The notes below the pieces were generated by a model, which searched no databases, was not told the DNA's origin, and saw nothing but the letters and a program-made list of their open reading frames with translations. Shown here in pieces: positions 1 through 7,514 of a DNA stretch of 30,405 bases; the first letter of the stretch is position 1; every line of letters begins with the position of its first letter. This DNA is from Coriobacteriaceae bacterium (lineage in GTDB: Bacteria > Actinomycetota > Coriobacteriia > Anaerosomatales > D1FN1-002), in assembly GCA_013824215.1 (NCBI GenBank), contig PNNM01000004.1, positions 1 through 30,405 of the forward strand, written 5' to 3'. A program made the translations under genes and the position numbers.

Positions 1-227
1 GGCGCGAAGCGGCGGTAGACGACGATCGCGACGATCGCGACGAGGAGGCGGCCGATCAGCGCGGCGGCCGCGAGCGCGAGACCGCGCTCCGCGGAACCGG
101 GAGCCACGAGGCGGAAGCTGCGGCGGGAAGCGACGAGGAGGGCCGCTCCGAGAGCGACACCGAGCACCGCGGCGAGATATGCGTTCCCGAGCAGCGCGAC
201 TACCCTGTCCGTCGTGGCCGTGACCAG
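1..227 (-). CDS. atpI: Probable ATP synthase subunit I, partial, no recognisable start codon
   Basis: The frame runs off the left edge. It encodes one hydrophobic segment (VVALLGNAYLAAVLGVALGA and following), a short basic loop (RRSFRLV), and a second hydrophobic segment ending in VVYRRFA. This resembles the small membrane protein AtpI, which helps assemble the c-ring of F-type ATP synthase. The main support is position: in actinobacteria wecA is commonly followed by atpI and atpB, and wecA here lies on the same strand upstream, separated only by the inserted genes at 547-3548. The frame is open back to a stop at 300-302. None of the 44 codons from that stop to a GTG at 167 is ATG, GTG or TTG, so the native start is missing or non-standard. 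The end given (227) is an in-frame CTG chosen only as a limit. The family call is moderate, because no strongly diagnostic motif is visible. Confidence 0.45.
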   Translation of the reverse strand, partial: MVTATTDRVVALLGNAYLAAVLGVALGAALLVASRRSFRLVAPGSAERGLALAAAALIGRLLVAIVAIVVYRRFA

Positions 228-546
228 TGCCGGCGACCCCCTGTGAGTCCGAACGGAGCCTTCATTCCGGTGCCCGCGTCCCGGCGCATGAGAACGCAGT
301 CACACGCGCGCTCGCGCAAGGCGAACGTGGTGGGATCGCGTTGCTGACGGGGCCGGGGGGCCTCGGAAGCGTGCCCATAGTAACCGAAGGGCCGAGGGGG
401 TCACAACAAGGAGGCCGATACAAGAAGGCCGATCGGGCGGTGTGAGGACTCTGCGAAAGCGCAATAGCCACGACCGGTCGCACGTTCTTCGGCCCGAGTC
501 CGTCCGAGTCCCTTGGCACGGCCCACCCATCCGCGGCAGGTCATCA
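228..546. other. Non-coding left junction of the inserted segment
   Basis: About 320 bases lie between the start-less atpI frame and the stop of the abiEii toxin gene. I see no convincing gene. The stretch holds a 14-base imperfect tandem repeat (407-434) and a 10-base palindrome CGACCGGTCG at 471-480. It is not obviously a terminator, since there is no T-run. If the 3.1-kb insert has a left boundary, it should lie here or just inside the atpI frame. Confidence 0.5.
407..434. repeat. 14-base tandem repeat, two copies
   Basis: CAAGGAGGCCGATA (407-420) is followed directly by CAAGAAGGCCGATC (421-434), with two mismatches. It lies near the left edge of the inserted segment. Its function is unknown and it may be chance. 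Confidence 0.4.
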
Positions 547-1464
547 TTATCGCCACCCCTCGCCCGGCGCCCACGTCTGCGAGAAGTGGCCGCCGGCAAC
601 GGCTGCGGCAGCAACCGGGATGATGAACATCGCGATCAGGTCGACGACTTCCCCCAAGCTTGGCGGCGCCATCACGCCCGCGAGGCCGAGCTTCTTGACG
701 AACGCTGTCCACAGCGACTGGACTTCCGATCGCCCGACGTACTCGTCACCGAGTTCCTTCGGCCGAATCCCCGGCACGGCCGTGCCGCGTTGCCCGAAGG
801 TCGCGGCAAGACTCGCCTTCAGATCCTCGCCGTCGAACGGGATCCAACTCGCCAGCATCCAGATGTCGTAGTAGTCCTTCACGCGGCTGTTGAGGAGCCC
901 CCGGCTGATCATGGTCTCGAACTTCTCGGCCACCGCGGTCGAGGGTTGGTACGCGAGGATGCGCGGCGCGCCCATGTCGAGCAGCGTCGGGTAGTCCACC
1001 CATCCGGGCTCCGGCACGACCAGATCACCGACTCCGATGTCGAGCCGGACGCGGATCCGTGCGCCGGACAGAATGCCCTCGATCGTCGCGCGCACCCCGG
1101 GGTACCGGTCCTCGATGGCGATCGGCTCGACACCGACGTCGGAAGAGAACTCCAGGCCGTCGTCCGACTCGACGGCAAGGCACTCCCGGATCATCGAAGC
1201 GACGGCGTCCGGCGAGTTGTCGATGCGGGCGAGGAAGTCGATGTCCCGCGTGGGCCGGGCAACGACGCCGTCCCACACCCGCAACAGCACCGCCCCCTTG
1301 ACGATCAGACGATCGGCCCACCGGCTCCTCGACAGGCGATAGAGGAACCGTTCCATCGCGTAGTACTGGAGCGCCTGGTTGAACTCGAGGCCGATCTCGT
1401 CGGCCTTGTTCTTGAGCCGCGCCCTGATCGAAGCGGGCAGATCCTTGGGATGATGCTCGCTCAC
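547..1464 (-). CDS. abiEii: AbiEii/AbiGii-family nucleotidyltransferase toxin
   Basis: This 305-residue protein looks like the toxin half of an AbiE toxin-antitoxin pair. AbiEii proteins have a DNA polymerase beta-like nucleotidyltransferase fold, and MenT relatives in mycobacteria block translation by adding nucleotides to tRNA 3' ends. Visible motifs are KGAVLLR (56-62), where many members have KGG, and RDIDF with D74 and D76 as likely metal ligands. Further on are K181 in AEKFETMISRG and the family-typical block RVKDYYDIWML (195-205). The start is a GTG whose last bases form the stop of the upstream antitoxin gene (GTGA overlap at 1461-1464), so the two are translationally coupled. The length is normal and no frameshift is seen. 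The target and activity are inferred from the family only. Confidence 0.85.
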   Translation of the reverse strand: MSEHHPKDLPASIRARLKNKADEIGLEFNQALQYYAMERFLYRLSRSRWADRLIVKGAVLLRVWDGVVARPTRDIDFLARIDNSPDAVASMIRECLAVESDDGLEFSSDVGVEPIAIEDRYPGVRATIEGILSGARIRVRLDIGVGDLVVPEPGWVDYPTLLDMGAPRILAYQPSTAVAEKFETMISRGLLNSRVKDYYDIWMLASWIPFDGEDLKASLAATFGQRGTAVPGIRPKELGDEYVGRSEVQSLWTAFVKKLGLAGVMAPPSLGEVVDLIAMFIIPVAAAAVAGGHFSQTWAPGEGWR

Positions 1465-2075
1465 AGAAGCGCCCGCAGATACGGCTCGATCACGGTCTCC
1501 ACCGTATCGACTCGCGCGAACTCCATGATCTCGGCCGGCGTGACCGTCCTCTGCCTCACGACTTCCTGAAGCGCCTCGAGCGCGACGTCGAGTCCGATCC
1601 TAGCGCGGTATCTGAAGCAATCAGCGATCGTCTTGGCAACGCCGAACACGCGAACCTCCGTGCCGGCCATCGAGCGCTGCTCCACCCCGGCTCGAAACGC
1701 GCTCTCGCTCATGTTGAACACCTGCACGCGCGGGTGGTCGATCTTGGGAGGTCGCACGTTCCTTGGCAGCGCGATCTGGACAGCGCTCGGTATCTGCGTC
1801 CCGATGCCATGGAACTCGAGAGCGCTCACCAGGCAAAGGACCGCCTTCGGGACGCGACGCATGACCGCCGCGACATCCGGACTCGCCGGCAGTGGAGCAG
1901 ACGCAAGGATGAAGACGCCTCTGCTCAGGGCTTCCAGTCTCCCGCGATCCCGCATCCAGTAGAAGGTGCGCCGGTGTATGCCCGCTGCAAGCGCCTCACC
2001 TGTGCGCATGACCCCGCCATGCCCGATGAAGATGCTCTCGGCCGCTTCGATCGCGTTGTCGGATGGCTCCCTCAT
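1461..2075 (-). CDS. abiEi: AbiEi antitoxin / transcriptional repressor
   Basis: This 204-residue antitoxin partner of the downstream nucleotidyltransferase has an N-terminal winged-helix region (about residues 8-55, including GVMRTGEALAAGIHRRTFYW). Its C-terminal half ends with the AbiEi signature FGVAKTIADCFRYRARIGL. Known AbiEi proteins neutralise the toxin without tight binding and repress their own operon through inverted repeats. I chose the ATG at 2073-2075. The frame stays open further upstream, but that extension is low-complexity and runs through the tRNA-like fragment, so it is unlikely to be coding. No strong Shine-Dalgarno sequence precedes the ATG. A weak -10-like TAAGAT (2083-2088, minus) would give an almost leaderless message. 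The pair is transcribed toward atpI. Confidence 0.85.
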   Translation of the reverse strand: MREPSDNAIEAAESIFIGHGGVMRTGEALAAGIHRRTFYWMRDRGRLEALSRGVFILASAPLPASPDVAAVMRRVPKAVLCLVSALEFHGIGTQIPSAVQIALPRNVRPPKIDHPRVQVFNMSESAFRAGVEQRSMAGTEVRVFGVAKTIADCFRYRARIGLDVALEALQEVVRQRTVTPAEIMEFARVDTVETVIEPYLRALL

Positions 2076-2143
2076 GGGACATATCTTACAGCACTTGGCG
2101 CCAGATGTTGCAGTTCTTGTCCCACTGCCCGGCCGTTCACCTG

Positions 2144-2170
2144 TGGCGGAGGGGAGGGATTCGAAGCCTC
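2144..2170 (-). pseudogene. tRNA-Ser-like 3' fragment (T-arm and acceptor end)
   Basis: Read on the minus strand, the segment has a T-stem GAGGC, a consensus T-loop TTCGAAT, the other T-stem strand CCCTC (four of five pairs), then CCCTCC, a discriminator G and CCA. This matches the 3' end of many bacterial serine tRNAs (acceptor ending CCTCC-G-CCA), with one acceptor base missing and one T-stem mismatch. Just upstream (2174-2187) a possible 5-bp hairpin, UCCGG-CUAC-CCGGG, could be a variable-arm relic, but three extra bases separate it from the T-stem. No anticodon or D arm is found. This is not a working tRNA. It may be an old attachment-site copy left by an element that integrated into tRNA-Ser. 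Confidence 0.6.
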
Positions 2171-2278
2171 GAGCCCGGGTAGCCGGACTAATGGTGCTGG
2201 GTACCTGGCGAGAGCGCAACATGAGAAGGCCCGCGGGGGAGGATCGTCGGCAGCCCCACCCCAGTATCGCTGCGGTCG

Positions 2279-2321
2279 GGTGTGTGCAATAATGCATTGC
2301 GATTGCATCTTTGCACACACC
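2279..2321. promoter_or_regulatory. 11-bp perfect inverted repeat, likely operator of the AAA ATPase gene
   Basis: GGTGTGTGCAA (2279-2289) and its exact reverse complement TTGCACACACC (2311-2321) flank a 21-base spacer. The spacer contains an inner repeat ATGCA/TGCAT (2292-2296 and 2304-2308). TGCA/TTGC elements recur throughout. The repeat ends 12 bases before the ATPase start codon, so it could be a repressor operator or a leader hairpin. No binding protein is identified by sequence alone; AbiEi or the ATPase itself are candidates. Confidence 0.55.
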
Positions 2322-2333
2322 GTGGGGGTCGCC

Positions 2334-3548
2334 ATGTCGGACTACCTCGCCCGCACGCTCGAGACCGTCGTCGCCCAAACCGCGCGCCAGTTCCCGGCTG
2401 TCGTGGTCACCGGGCCACGCCAGGCCGGCAAGACCACGCTGCTCCGCCACGTCCTCGGGAGTTCGGTGCCGCTCGTCTCGCTCGACGACCCCGACGTCCG
2501 TCAGGCGGCGATGTCCGACCCGCGCGGGTTCCTCGCCGCGTACCCTCCGCCCGTGGTGCTCGACGAGGTCCAGCGCGCGCCGGAACTGCTGCCGTACGTG
2601 AAGAACGCGATCGACGAGAATCGCTCGGAGCCCGGACGCTACTTCCTGTCGGGTTCGCAGAACCTCCTGCTCATGGAGCAGATCACCGAGTCACTCGCCG
2701 GCCGGGCGGCGATCCTCACCCTCATGCCGCTGTCGCAGCGCGAGATCGACCGCCAACCGGCCGCGACGTTCCCTTGGGAGTCCGGTGGCCACGATGCGGG
2801 GCCGACATCCGCGACCGAGTGGTTCGAGCGGCTCATGCGCGGGTCGTTCCCGGATCCTGCATTGGGGCGGACGGACACGCGCCTGTGGATGTCCTCGTTC
2901 GTCGCCACCTACCTGGAGCGCGACGTGCGGATGCTCCGCAACGTCGGCGATCTGGCCGACTTCGACGCCTTCCTGCGCCTCGTCGCGGCGCGCACGGGCA
3001 CCACGCTGGACCTCACGGACCTGGCCCGGACCGTCGGAGTAGCCGTGAACACGGCGAAGACGTGGATGTCGGTGCTCGTCGCCTCGTACGTCGTGCTGCT
3101 CCTCCCGCCGTACCACGCGAACGTGGGCAAGCGCTTGGCGAAGCGCCCCAAGGCGTACCTGACCGATGTCGGACTCGCGTGCTACCTGACCGGCCTGCGG
3201 GATCCCGAGGCGGCGATCGCGGGCCCGCTCGGAGGCGCGCTGTTCGAGACCGCGGTGGTCTCGGAGGTGCACCGCTCGCTGCTCCATCGCGGGCTGCCCG
3301 CGGAGCTGTACTACTGGGGGGTGTCGGGCCGTGCCGAGGTCGACCTGCTCGTCCGCCATGATGGGAAGCTGGTCCCGCTGGAGGTCAAGCTGAACGCGAC
3401 CCCGGTCCCGCGACACGGCGACGCGGTGCGGGCGCTGCTGACCACGCTGCCGCGGGACGTCATCACCCCGGGCTACGTCGTCACACCGGGGTCTTCGACC
3501 TTGCCGCTCGGCGAGAACGTCAAGGCGCTTCCGTTCGCCCGCCTGTGA
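2334..3548 (+). CDS. AAA ATPase with C-terminal DUF4143 domain
   Basis: This 404-residue protein is of the AAA_14/DUF4143 family, common in mobile and defence-like islands, with no settled biochemical role. The N-terminal ATPase has Walker A GPRQAGKTT (27-35), Walker B VVLDEVQ (74-80) and a sensor-like YFLSGSQN (103-110). The middle region carries a short helix-turn-helix-like stretch (LTDLARTVGVAVNTAKTW, about 227-244). The C-terminal DUF4143 part shows PKAYLTDVGLACYLTG (272-287). It also shows a PD-(D/E)XK-like signature, with D337 followed by E350 and K352 (LEVK), which may be catalytic or only structural. I chose the ATG at 2334: it follows GTGGGGG at a suitable distance, and family members start near this MSDYLARTLE. 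The gene ends 16 bases from the wecA stop, with no terminator between. Probably acquired with the AbiE pair. Confidence 0.85.
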   Translation: MSDYLARTLETVVAQTARQFPAVVVTGPRQAGKTTLLRHVLGSSVPLVSLDDPDVRQAAMSDPRGFLAAYPPPVVLDEVQRAPELLPYVKNAIDENRSEPGRYFLSGSQNLLLMEQITESLAGRAAILTLMPLSQREIDRQPAATFPWESGGHDAGPTSATEWFERLMRGSFPDPALGRTDTRLWMSSFVATYLERDVRMLRNVGDLADFDAFLRLVAARTGTTLDLTDLARTVGVAVNTAKTWMSVLVASYVVLLLPPYHANVGKRLAKRPKAYLTDVGLACYLTGLRDPEAAIAGPLGGALFETAVVSEVHRSLLHRGLPAELYYWGVSGRAEVDLLVRHDGKLVPLEVKLNATPVPRHGDAVRALLTTLPRDVITPGYVVTPGSSTLPLGENVKALPFARL

Positions 3549-3564
3549 CTCGGCGGTACCGTGA

Positions 3565-4641
3565 TCACTCCTCGGCGTGGTGGTGGGCGGCGTCGAACAG
3601 GCCGAGCCAGTACGCCATGAACCCGGAGGGCACCGCCAGCAGCACGAAGGTCAGCCACGTGAGGCTCGAGGGCGCGTGGCGCATCGAGTACCCGCCCACG
3701 CCGAGCGCGAACGACCACGCGTAGATGATGAGCACGGTAGTGCGCTGGCCGAGGCCGCGGCCGAGCAGGCGATGGTGGATGTGGCCTCTGTCGGCCTCCT
3801 GGATCGGGCGGTTGTGGCGCAATCGGCGCACGATCGCCGAGGCGGTGTCGAACACCGGGATGCCGATGATGAGCAGCGGCACGGCCAAGGTGATGGCCGC
3901 CACCGACTTCATCACGCCCAACAGCGCCATCGACCCGAGCGTGAAGCCGAGGAACATCGAGCCCGAGTCCCCCATGAAGACCGTCGCCGGGTGGAAGTTG
4001 TAGCGCAGGAAGCCGAGACAGCAGCCGAGCAGGGCCGCTGCGAACGCGGCGGCGTCGAGCTGGTTGCCCTGCGCCGCCAGCACGAGGAACCAGAACGCCG
4101 CGATGCCGCTCACGCCGGCGGCCAGCCCGTCCAAGCCGTCGATGAGGTTGATCACGTTGGCGAAACCGACGAGCCAGAGCATCGTCACGGGTATCGAGAG
4201 CAGGCCCAGATACACGAGCCCGCCGCCGAACGGGTTGCCGAGGAACTCCACCCGCAGCCCCGAGGCGACCACCACGGTCGCCGCCACGAGCTGGCCGAGC
4301 AGTTTCTGGCCGGGCCGGAACGGATGGATGTCGTCGGCGACCCCGGCGGCCCAGATGATCGCGGTCCCGCCGAGCACGCCCCACAGACGCATGCCTTGTC
4401 GGAGCAGTTGGCCGTCCCAGCCCAGCCAGCGCTCACCGGCCACCTGCACCGCGATCGCCACGACGAAGCCGGCGAACATCGCCACGCCGCCGAACCGCGG
4501 GATCTCGCCCTCGTGCACATGCCGGCCGCCGGGCACCGCCACGGCACCCACGCGTCTGGCGAGCACGCGGACCGCGGGGGTGAGCAGGAGCGTCACCGCG
4601 CCGGCGATCCCGAGCAGGAGCGCGTACTGCCACAGCGCCAC
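3565..4641 (-). CDS. wecA: Undecaprenyl-phosphate N-acetylglucosaminyl 1-phosphate transferase (WecA/TagO type)
   Basis: This 358-residue integral membrane enzyme of glycosyltransferase family 4 moves a sugar-1-phosphate from a UDP-sugar to undecaprenyl phosphate, the first step in cell-wall polymer or polysaccharide synthesis. Motifs follow the family order: EIPRFGG (46-52), the Asp pair ADD (102-104), NLIDGLDG (165-172), FMGDSGS (222-228) and HIHHRLL (287-293). The last separates WecA/TagO enzymes from MraY. About ten hydrophobic segments are visible. The start is taken as GTG at 4641, eight bases after the preceding gene's stop and behind GAGGGGGAG. A longer frame upstream overlaps the dCMP deaminase gene and is rejected. 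The C-terminal tail is His-rich (AAHHHAEE). The sugar substrate (GlcNAc) is assumed from the family. Confidence 0.88.
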   Translation of the reverse strand: MALWQYALLLGIAGAVTLLLTPAVRVLARRVGAVAVPGGRHVHEGEIPRFGGVAMFAGFVVAIAVQVAGERWLGWDGQLLRQGMRLWGVLGGTAIIWAAGVADDIHPFRPGQKLLGQLVAATVVVASGLRVEFLGNPFGGGLVYLGLLSIPVTMLWLVGFANVINLIDGLDGLAAGVSGIAAFWFLVLAAQGNQLDAAAFAAALLGCCLGFLRYNFHPATVFMGDSGSMFLGFTLGSMALLGVMKSVAAITLAVPLLIIGIPVFDTASAIVRRLRHNRPIQEADRGHIHHRLLGRGLGQRTTVLIIYAWSFALGVGGYSMRHAPSSLTWLTFVLLAVPSGFMAYWLGLFDAAHHHAEE

Positions 4642-4648
4642 GGTGCGG

Positions 4649-5107
4649 CTACTCCCCCTCGGGCCGGGGGAAGTGACGCAGCTCCACGCCGGCCTCGGCG
4701 ATGAGGTCCTGGCTGAGCTGGTCCGGATAGGCGTCGCGGAAGACGATCTCCGTGACACCGGCGTTGATCAGTATCTTGGCGCACAGCACGCACGGCTGGT
4801 GCGTGGTGTAGACCATCGAGCCGTCGATCTGGGTGCCGTACTTGGCCGCCTGCACCACCGCGTTCTGCTCGGCGTGGATGGCGCGGCAGAGTTCGTGCTT
4901 CTCGCCCGAGGGCACCCCGAGCTGCTCGCGCAGGCACCCGACCTGGTCGCAGTGCGCGATGCCTCGCGGAGCGCCGTTGTAGCCGGTGGCCAGGATGCGC
5001 TTGTCCTTGACGAGCACCGCCCCGCACGCGCGGCGGATGCACGTGGAGCGGCCCGCCACCTGCTCGGCGATGGCCATGAAGTACTCGTCCCAGGACGGTC
5101 GCGGCAT
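4649..5107 (-). CDS. comEB: dCMP deaminase (ComEB-like)
   Basis: This 152-residue zinc-dependent cytidine/deoxycytidylate deaminase converts dCMP to dUMP for thymidylate synthesis. The zinc and catalytic motif HAEQNAV (78-84) supplies His78 and Glu80, and PCVLC (105-109) supplies Cys106 and Cys109. Extra Cys/His residues (C23, C28, H53, C58) match the second zinc site seen in some deaminases of this group. The ATG start at 5107 follows a strong GGTAGGAGG Shine-Dalgarno sequence. It lies between upp and wecA in a tight same-strand operon. ComEB is also named in a Bacillus competence operon, but no competence role is implied here. Confidence 0.9.
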   Translation of the reverse strand: MPRPSWDEYFMAIAEQVAGRSTCIRRACGAVLVKDKRILATGYNGAPRGIAHCDQVGCLREQLGVPSGEKHELCRAIHAEQNAVVQAAKYGTQIDGSMVYTTHQPCVLCAKILINAGVTEIVFRDAYPDQLSQDLIAEAGVELRHFPRPEGE

Positions 5108-5118
5108 CGGTGCTCCTC

Positions 5119-5763
<645 letters not shown>

Positions 5764-5774
5764 GGCGCTGGCGC

Positions 5775-7022
5775 CTACAGCCCGGGGTAGAGCGGATGCG
5801 CGGCGAGCATCCCCTGCACGTCGGCGGCGATGTCCGCGAGCCGGGCCGCGTCGTCGCGCTTGAAGATGGCATCCGCGATCAGGCAGCCCACCGTGTGCGA
5901 CTCGCCCTCCGTGAACCCGCGCGTGGTGATCGCCGCCGAGCCGACACGGATGCCGCTCGTCACGAAGGGGGACTGCCTGTCGAACGGGATGGCGTTCTTG
6001 TTCAGCGTGATGCCGATCCCCTCGAGCATGGCCTCGGCGTCCTTGCCGGTGATCCCCGCCGAAGTCAGATCCACGAGGGCCAAGTGGTTGTCGGTGCCGC
6101 CAGAGACGAGCCGCAGGCCGCACTCGGTCATGGCCGCGCCCATCGCCCTGCAGTTGACGACGACAGCATCGATGTAGGCGGCGAAGCTCGGCTGGAGCGC
6201 CTCGCCGAACGCCACCGCCTTGGCGGCGATGGCGTGCATGAGCGGACCACCCTGCATGCCCGGGAAGACCGCCTTGTCGATGGCGGCCGCGTGCTCGGCG
6301 GTGCACAGCACGAAACCGGAGCGGGGGCCGCGCAGGGTCTTGTGGCTGGTGGAGGTGACGAAGTCCGCGTGCGGGACCGGCGAGGGGTGCGCGCCGGTGG
6401 CCACCAGCCCGGCGATGTGCGCCATGTCCACCATGAGCAAAGCGCCGACCTCGCGCGCGATCGCGCCGAAGCGCTCGAAATCGATGATGCGCGGATACGC
6501 GCTGGCGCCCGCGATGATCATCTTCGGGCGGTGTTCCTTGGCCAGGCGCTCGACCTCGTCGTAGTCGATCCTCTCGGTCTCGCGGTCCACGCCGTAGCCG
6601 ACGGCGTTGTACAGCCGGCCGGAGTAGTTCACCGGCGAGCCGTGTGTGAGGTGCCCGCCGTGCGCGAGGCTCATGCCGAGCACGGTGTCCCCGCACTCGA
6701 GCGCCGCGAGGTAGACCGCCATGTTCGCCTGCGCGCCCGCGTGCGGCTGGACGTTGGCGTGTTCCGCGCCGAACAGCTCCTTGACACGGTCACGCGCGAT
6801 GTTCTCGACGATGTCGACCTTGTCGCAACCCCCGTAGTAGCGCTTGCCCGGCAGCCCTTCGGCGTACTTGTTGGTGAGCACCGTGCCCTCCGCCTCCATG
6901 ACGGCGAGCGACGTGAAGTTCTCGGAGGCGATGAGCTCGATGGTGCCGCGCTGCCGCGCCAGTTCGGCGTCGATCGCCGAGGCGACCTCGGTGTCCTGCG
7001 ACGGGATGTACTCCAGAGCCAT
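5775..7022 (-). CDS. glyA: Serine hydroxymethyltransferase
   Basis: This 415-residue PLP enzyme interconverts serine plus tetrahydrofolate with glycine plus 5,10-methylene-tetrahydrofolate. Visible landmarks are IELIASENF (28-36), the NKYAEGLPGKRYYGG substrate loop (51-65), VDMAHIAGL (198-206) and the PLP lysine K228 in STSHKTLRGPR. The length is normal. The ATG at 7022 is the best start. It belongs to the minus-strand housekeeping operon rather than the acetyl-CoA cluster. In this organism it shares the methylene-tetrahydrofolate pool with FolD and MetF, so it links the pathway to serine and glycine. Confidence 0.96.
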   Translation of the reverse strand: MALEYIPSQDTEVASAIDAELARQRGTIELIASENFTSLAVMEAEGTVLTNKYAEGLPGKRYYGGCDKVDIVENIARDRVKELFGAEHANVQPHAGAQANMAVYLAALECGDTVLGMSLAHGGHLTHGSPVNYSGRLYNAVGYGVDRETERIDYDEVERLAKEHRPKMIIAGASAYPRIIDFERFGAIAREVGALLMVDMAHIAGLVATGAHPSPVPHADFVTSTSHKTLRGPRSGFVLCTAEHAAAIDKAVFPGMQGGPLMHAIAAKAVAFGEALQPSFAAYIDAVVVNCRAMGAAMTECGLRLVSGGTDNHLALVDLTSAGITGKDAEAMLEGIGITLNKNAIPFDRQSPFVTSGIRVGSAAITTRGFTEGESHTVGCLIADAIFKRDDAARLADIAADVQGMLAAHPLYPGL

Positions 7023-7058
7023 GGCGGTCTTTCGTCCCCTCTTCGCGGTCCGTGCCTG

Positions 7059-7514
7059 CTACAAGCCCTGGCGGGCGTCGTCGATCTCGCTGATGCGCCC
7101 GATGCGTCGCACGTGCCGCTCGTCGCCGGTAAACGCGGCCGCCAGGAACGCGTCGGCGATCTCGGCTGCGTCCTCGGGCGGCGTGAAACGGCCCGCCAGC
7201 GTGAGCACGTTCGCGTCGTTGTGCTCGCGCGCCAGCCGCACCACGCGCGGGTCGGTGATGTTGGCGGCGCGCACCCCCGGCACCTTGTTGGCCACGATCG
7301 CCATGCCGATGCCGGTGCCGCAGATCAGGATGCCGCGCTCGGCCTCCCCCTTGGCGACCCCCCGCGCGACCTTGAGCGCGACGTCCGGGTAGTCGGTCGC
7401 GTCCGCCGAATGCGTGCCGACGTCCTCGATCTCGTGACCCTGGGCGGCCAAGTGCGCTTTCAGCGATTCCTTGAGCAGATACCCGCCGTGATCGGCGCCG
7501 ATGAGGATCCGCAT
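7059..7514 (-). CDS. rpiB: Ribose-5-phosphate isomerase B
   Basis: This 151-residue RpiB/LacAB-family sugar-phosphate isomerase interconverts ribose 5-phosphate and ribulose 5-phosphate. The start MRILIGADHGGYLLKE is characteristic. It is followed by DYPDVALKVA, the active-site loop ICGTGIGMAIVANK with its catalytic Cys, and REHNDANVLTLAGR. The start codon follows the tsaC stop directly (TAG then ATG at 7515-7517/7514). Only 36 bases separate it from glyA. A C-terminal extension (RRIGRISEIDDARQGL) matches the usual family end. Confidence 0.94.
   Translation of the reverse strand: MRILIGADHGGYLLKESLKAHLAAQGHEIEDVGTHSADATDYPDVALKVARGVAKGEAERGILICGTGIGMAIVANKVPGVRAANITDPRVVRLAREHNDANVLTLAGRFTPPEDAAEIADAFLAAAFTGDERHVRRIGRISEIDDARQGL

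Larger units (their letters stand above)
2076..2333. promoter_or_regulatory. Divergent intergenic region between abiEi and the AAA ATPase gene
   Basis: These 258 bases separate two divergently transcribed genes, so promoters for both should lie here. They contain a tRNA-Ser-like 3' fragment (2144-2170) and an 11-base inverted repeat next to the ATPase gene (2279-2321). No further gene is supported. Confidence 0.5.

Noticed and set aside
442..1569. Plus-strand open frame of 375 codons opposite abiEii
   Set aside because: AbiEii on the minus strand has clear motifs and a start coupled to abiEi. The plus frame has none.
1461..2450. Longer AbiEi starting near 2450
   Set aside because: The extra 125 residues run through the tRNA-like fragment and into the ATPase gene's region and are not family-like. 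The ATG at 2075 fits known antitoxin starts.
240..3554. Possible direct repeat CCTGTGAGTC (240-249) and CCTGTGACTC (3543-3552) flanking the insert
   Set aside because: Only ten bases with a mismatch, and the right copy includes the ATPase stop codon, so it is too short to tell from chance.
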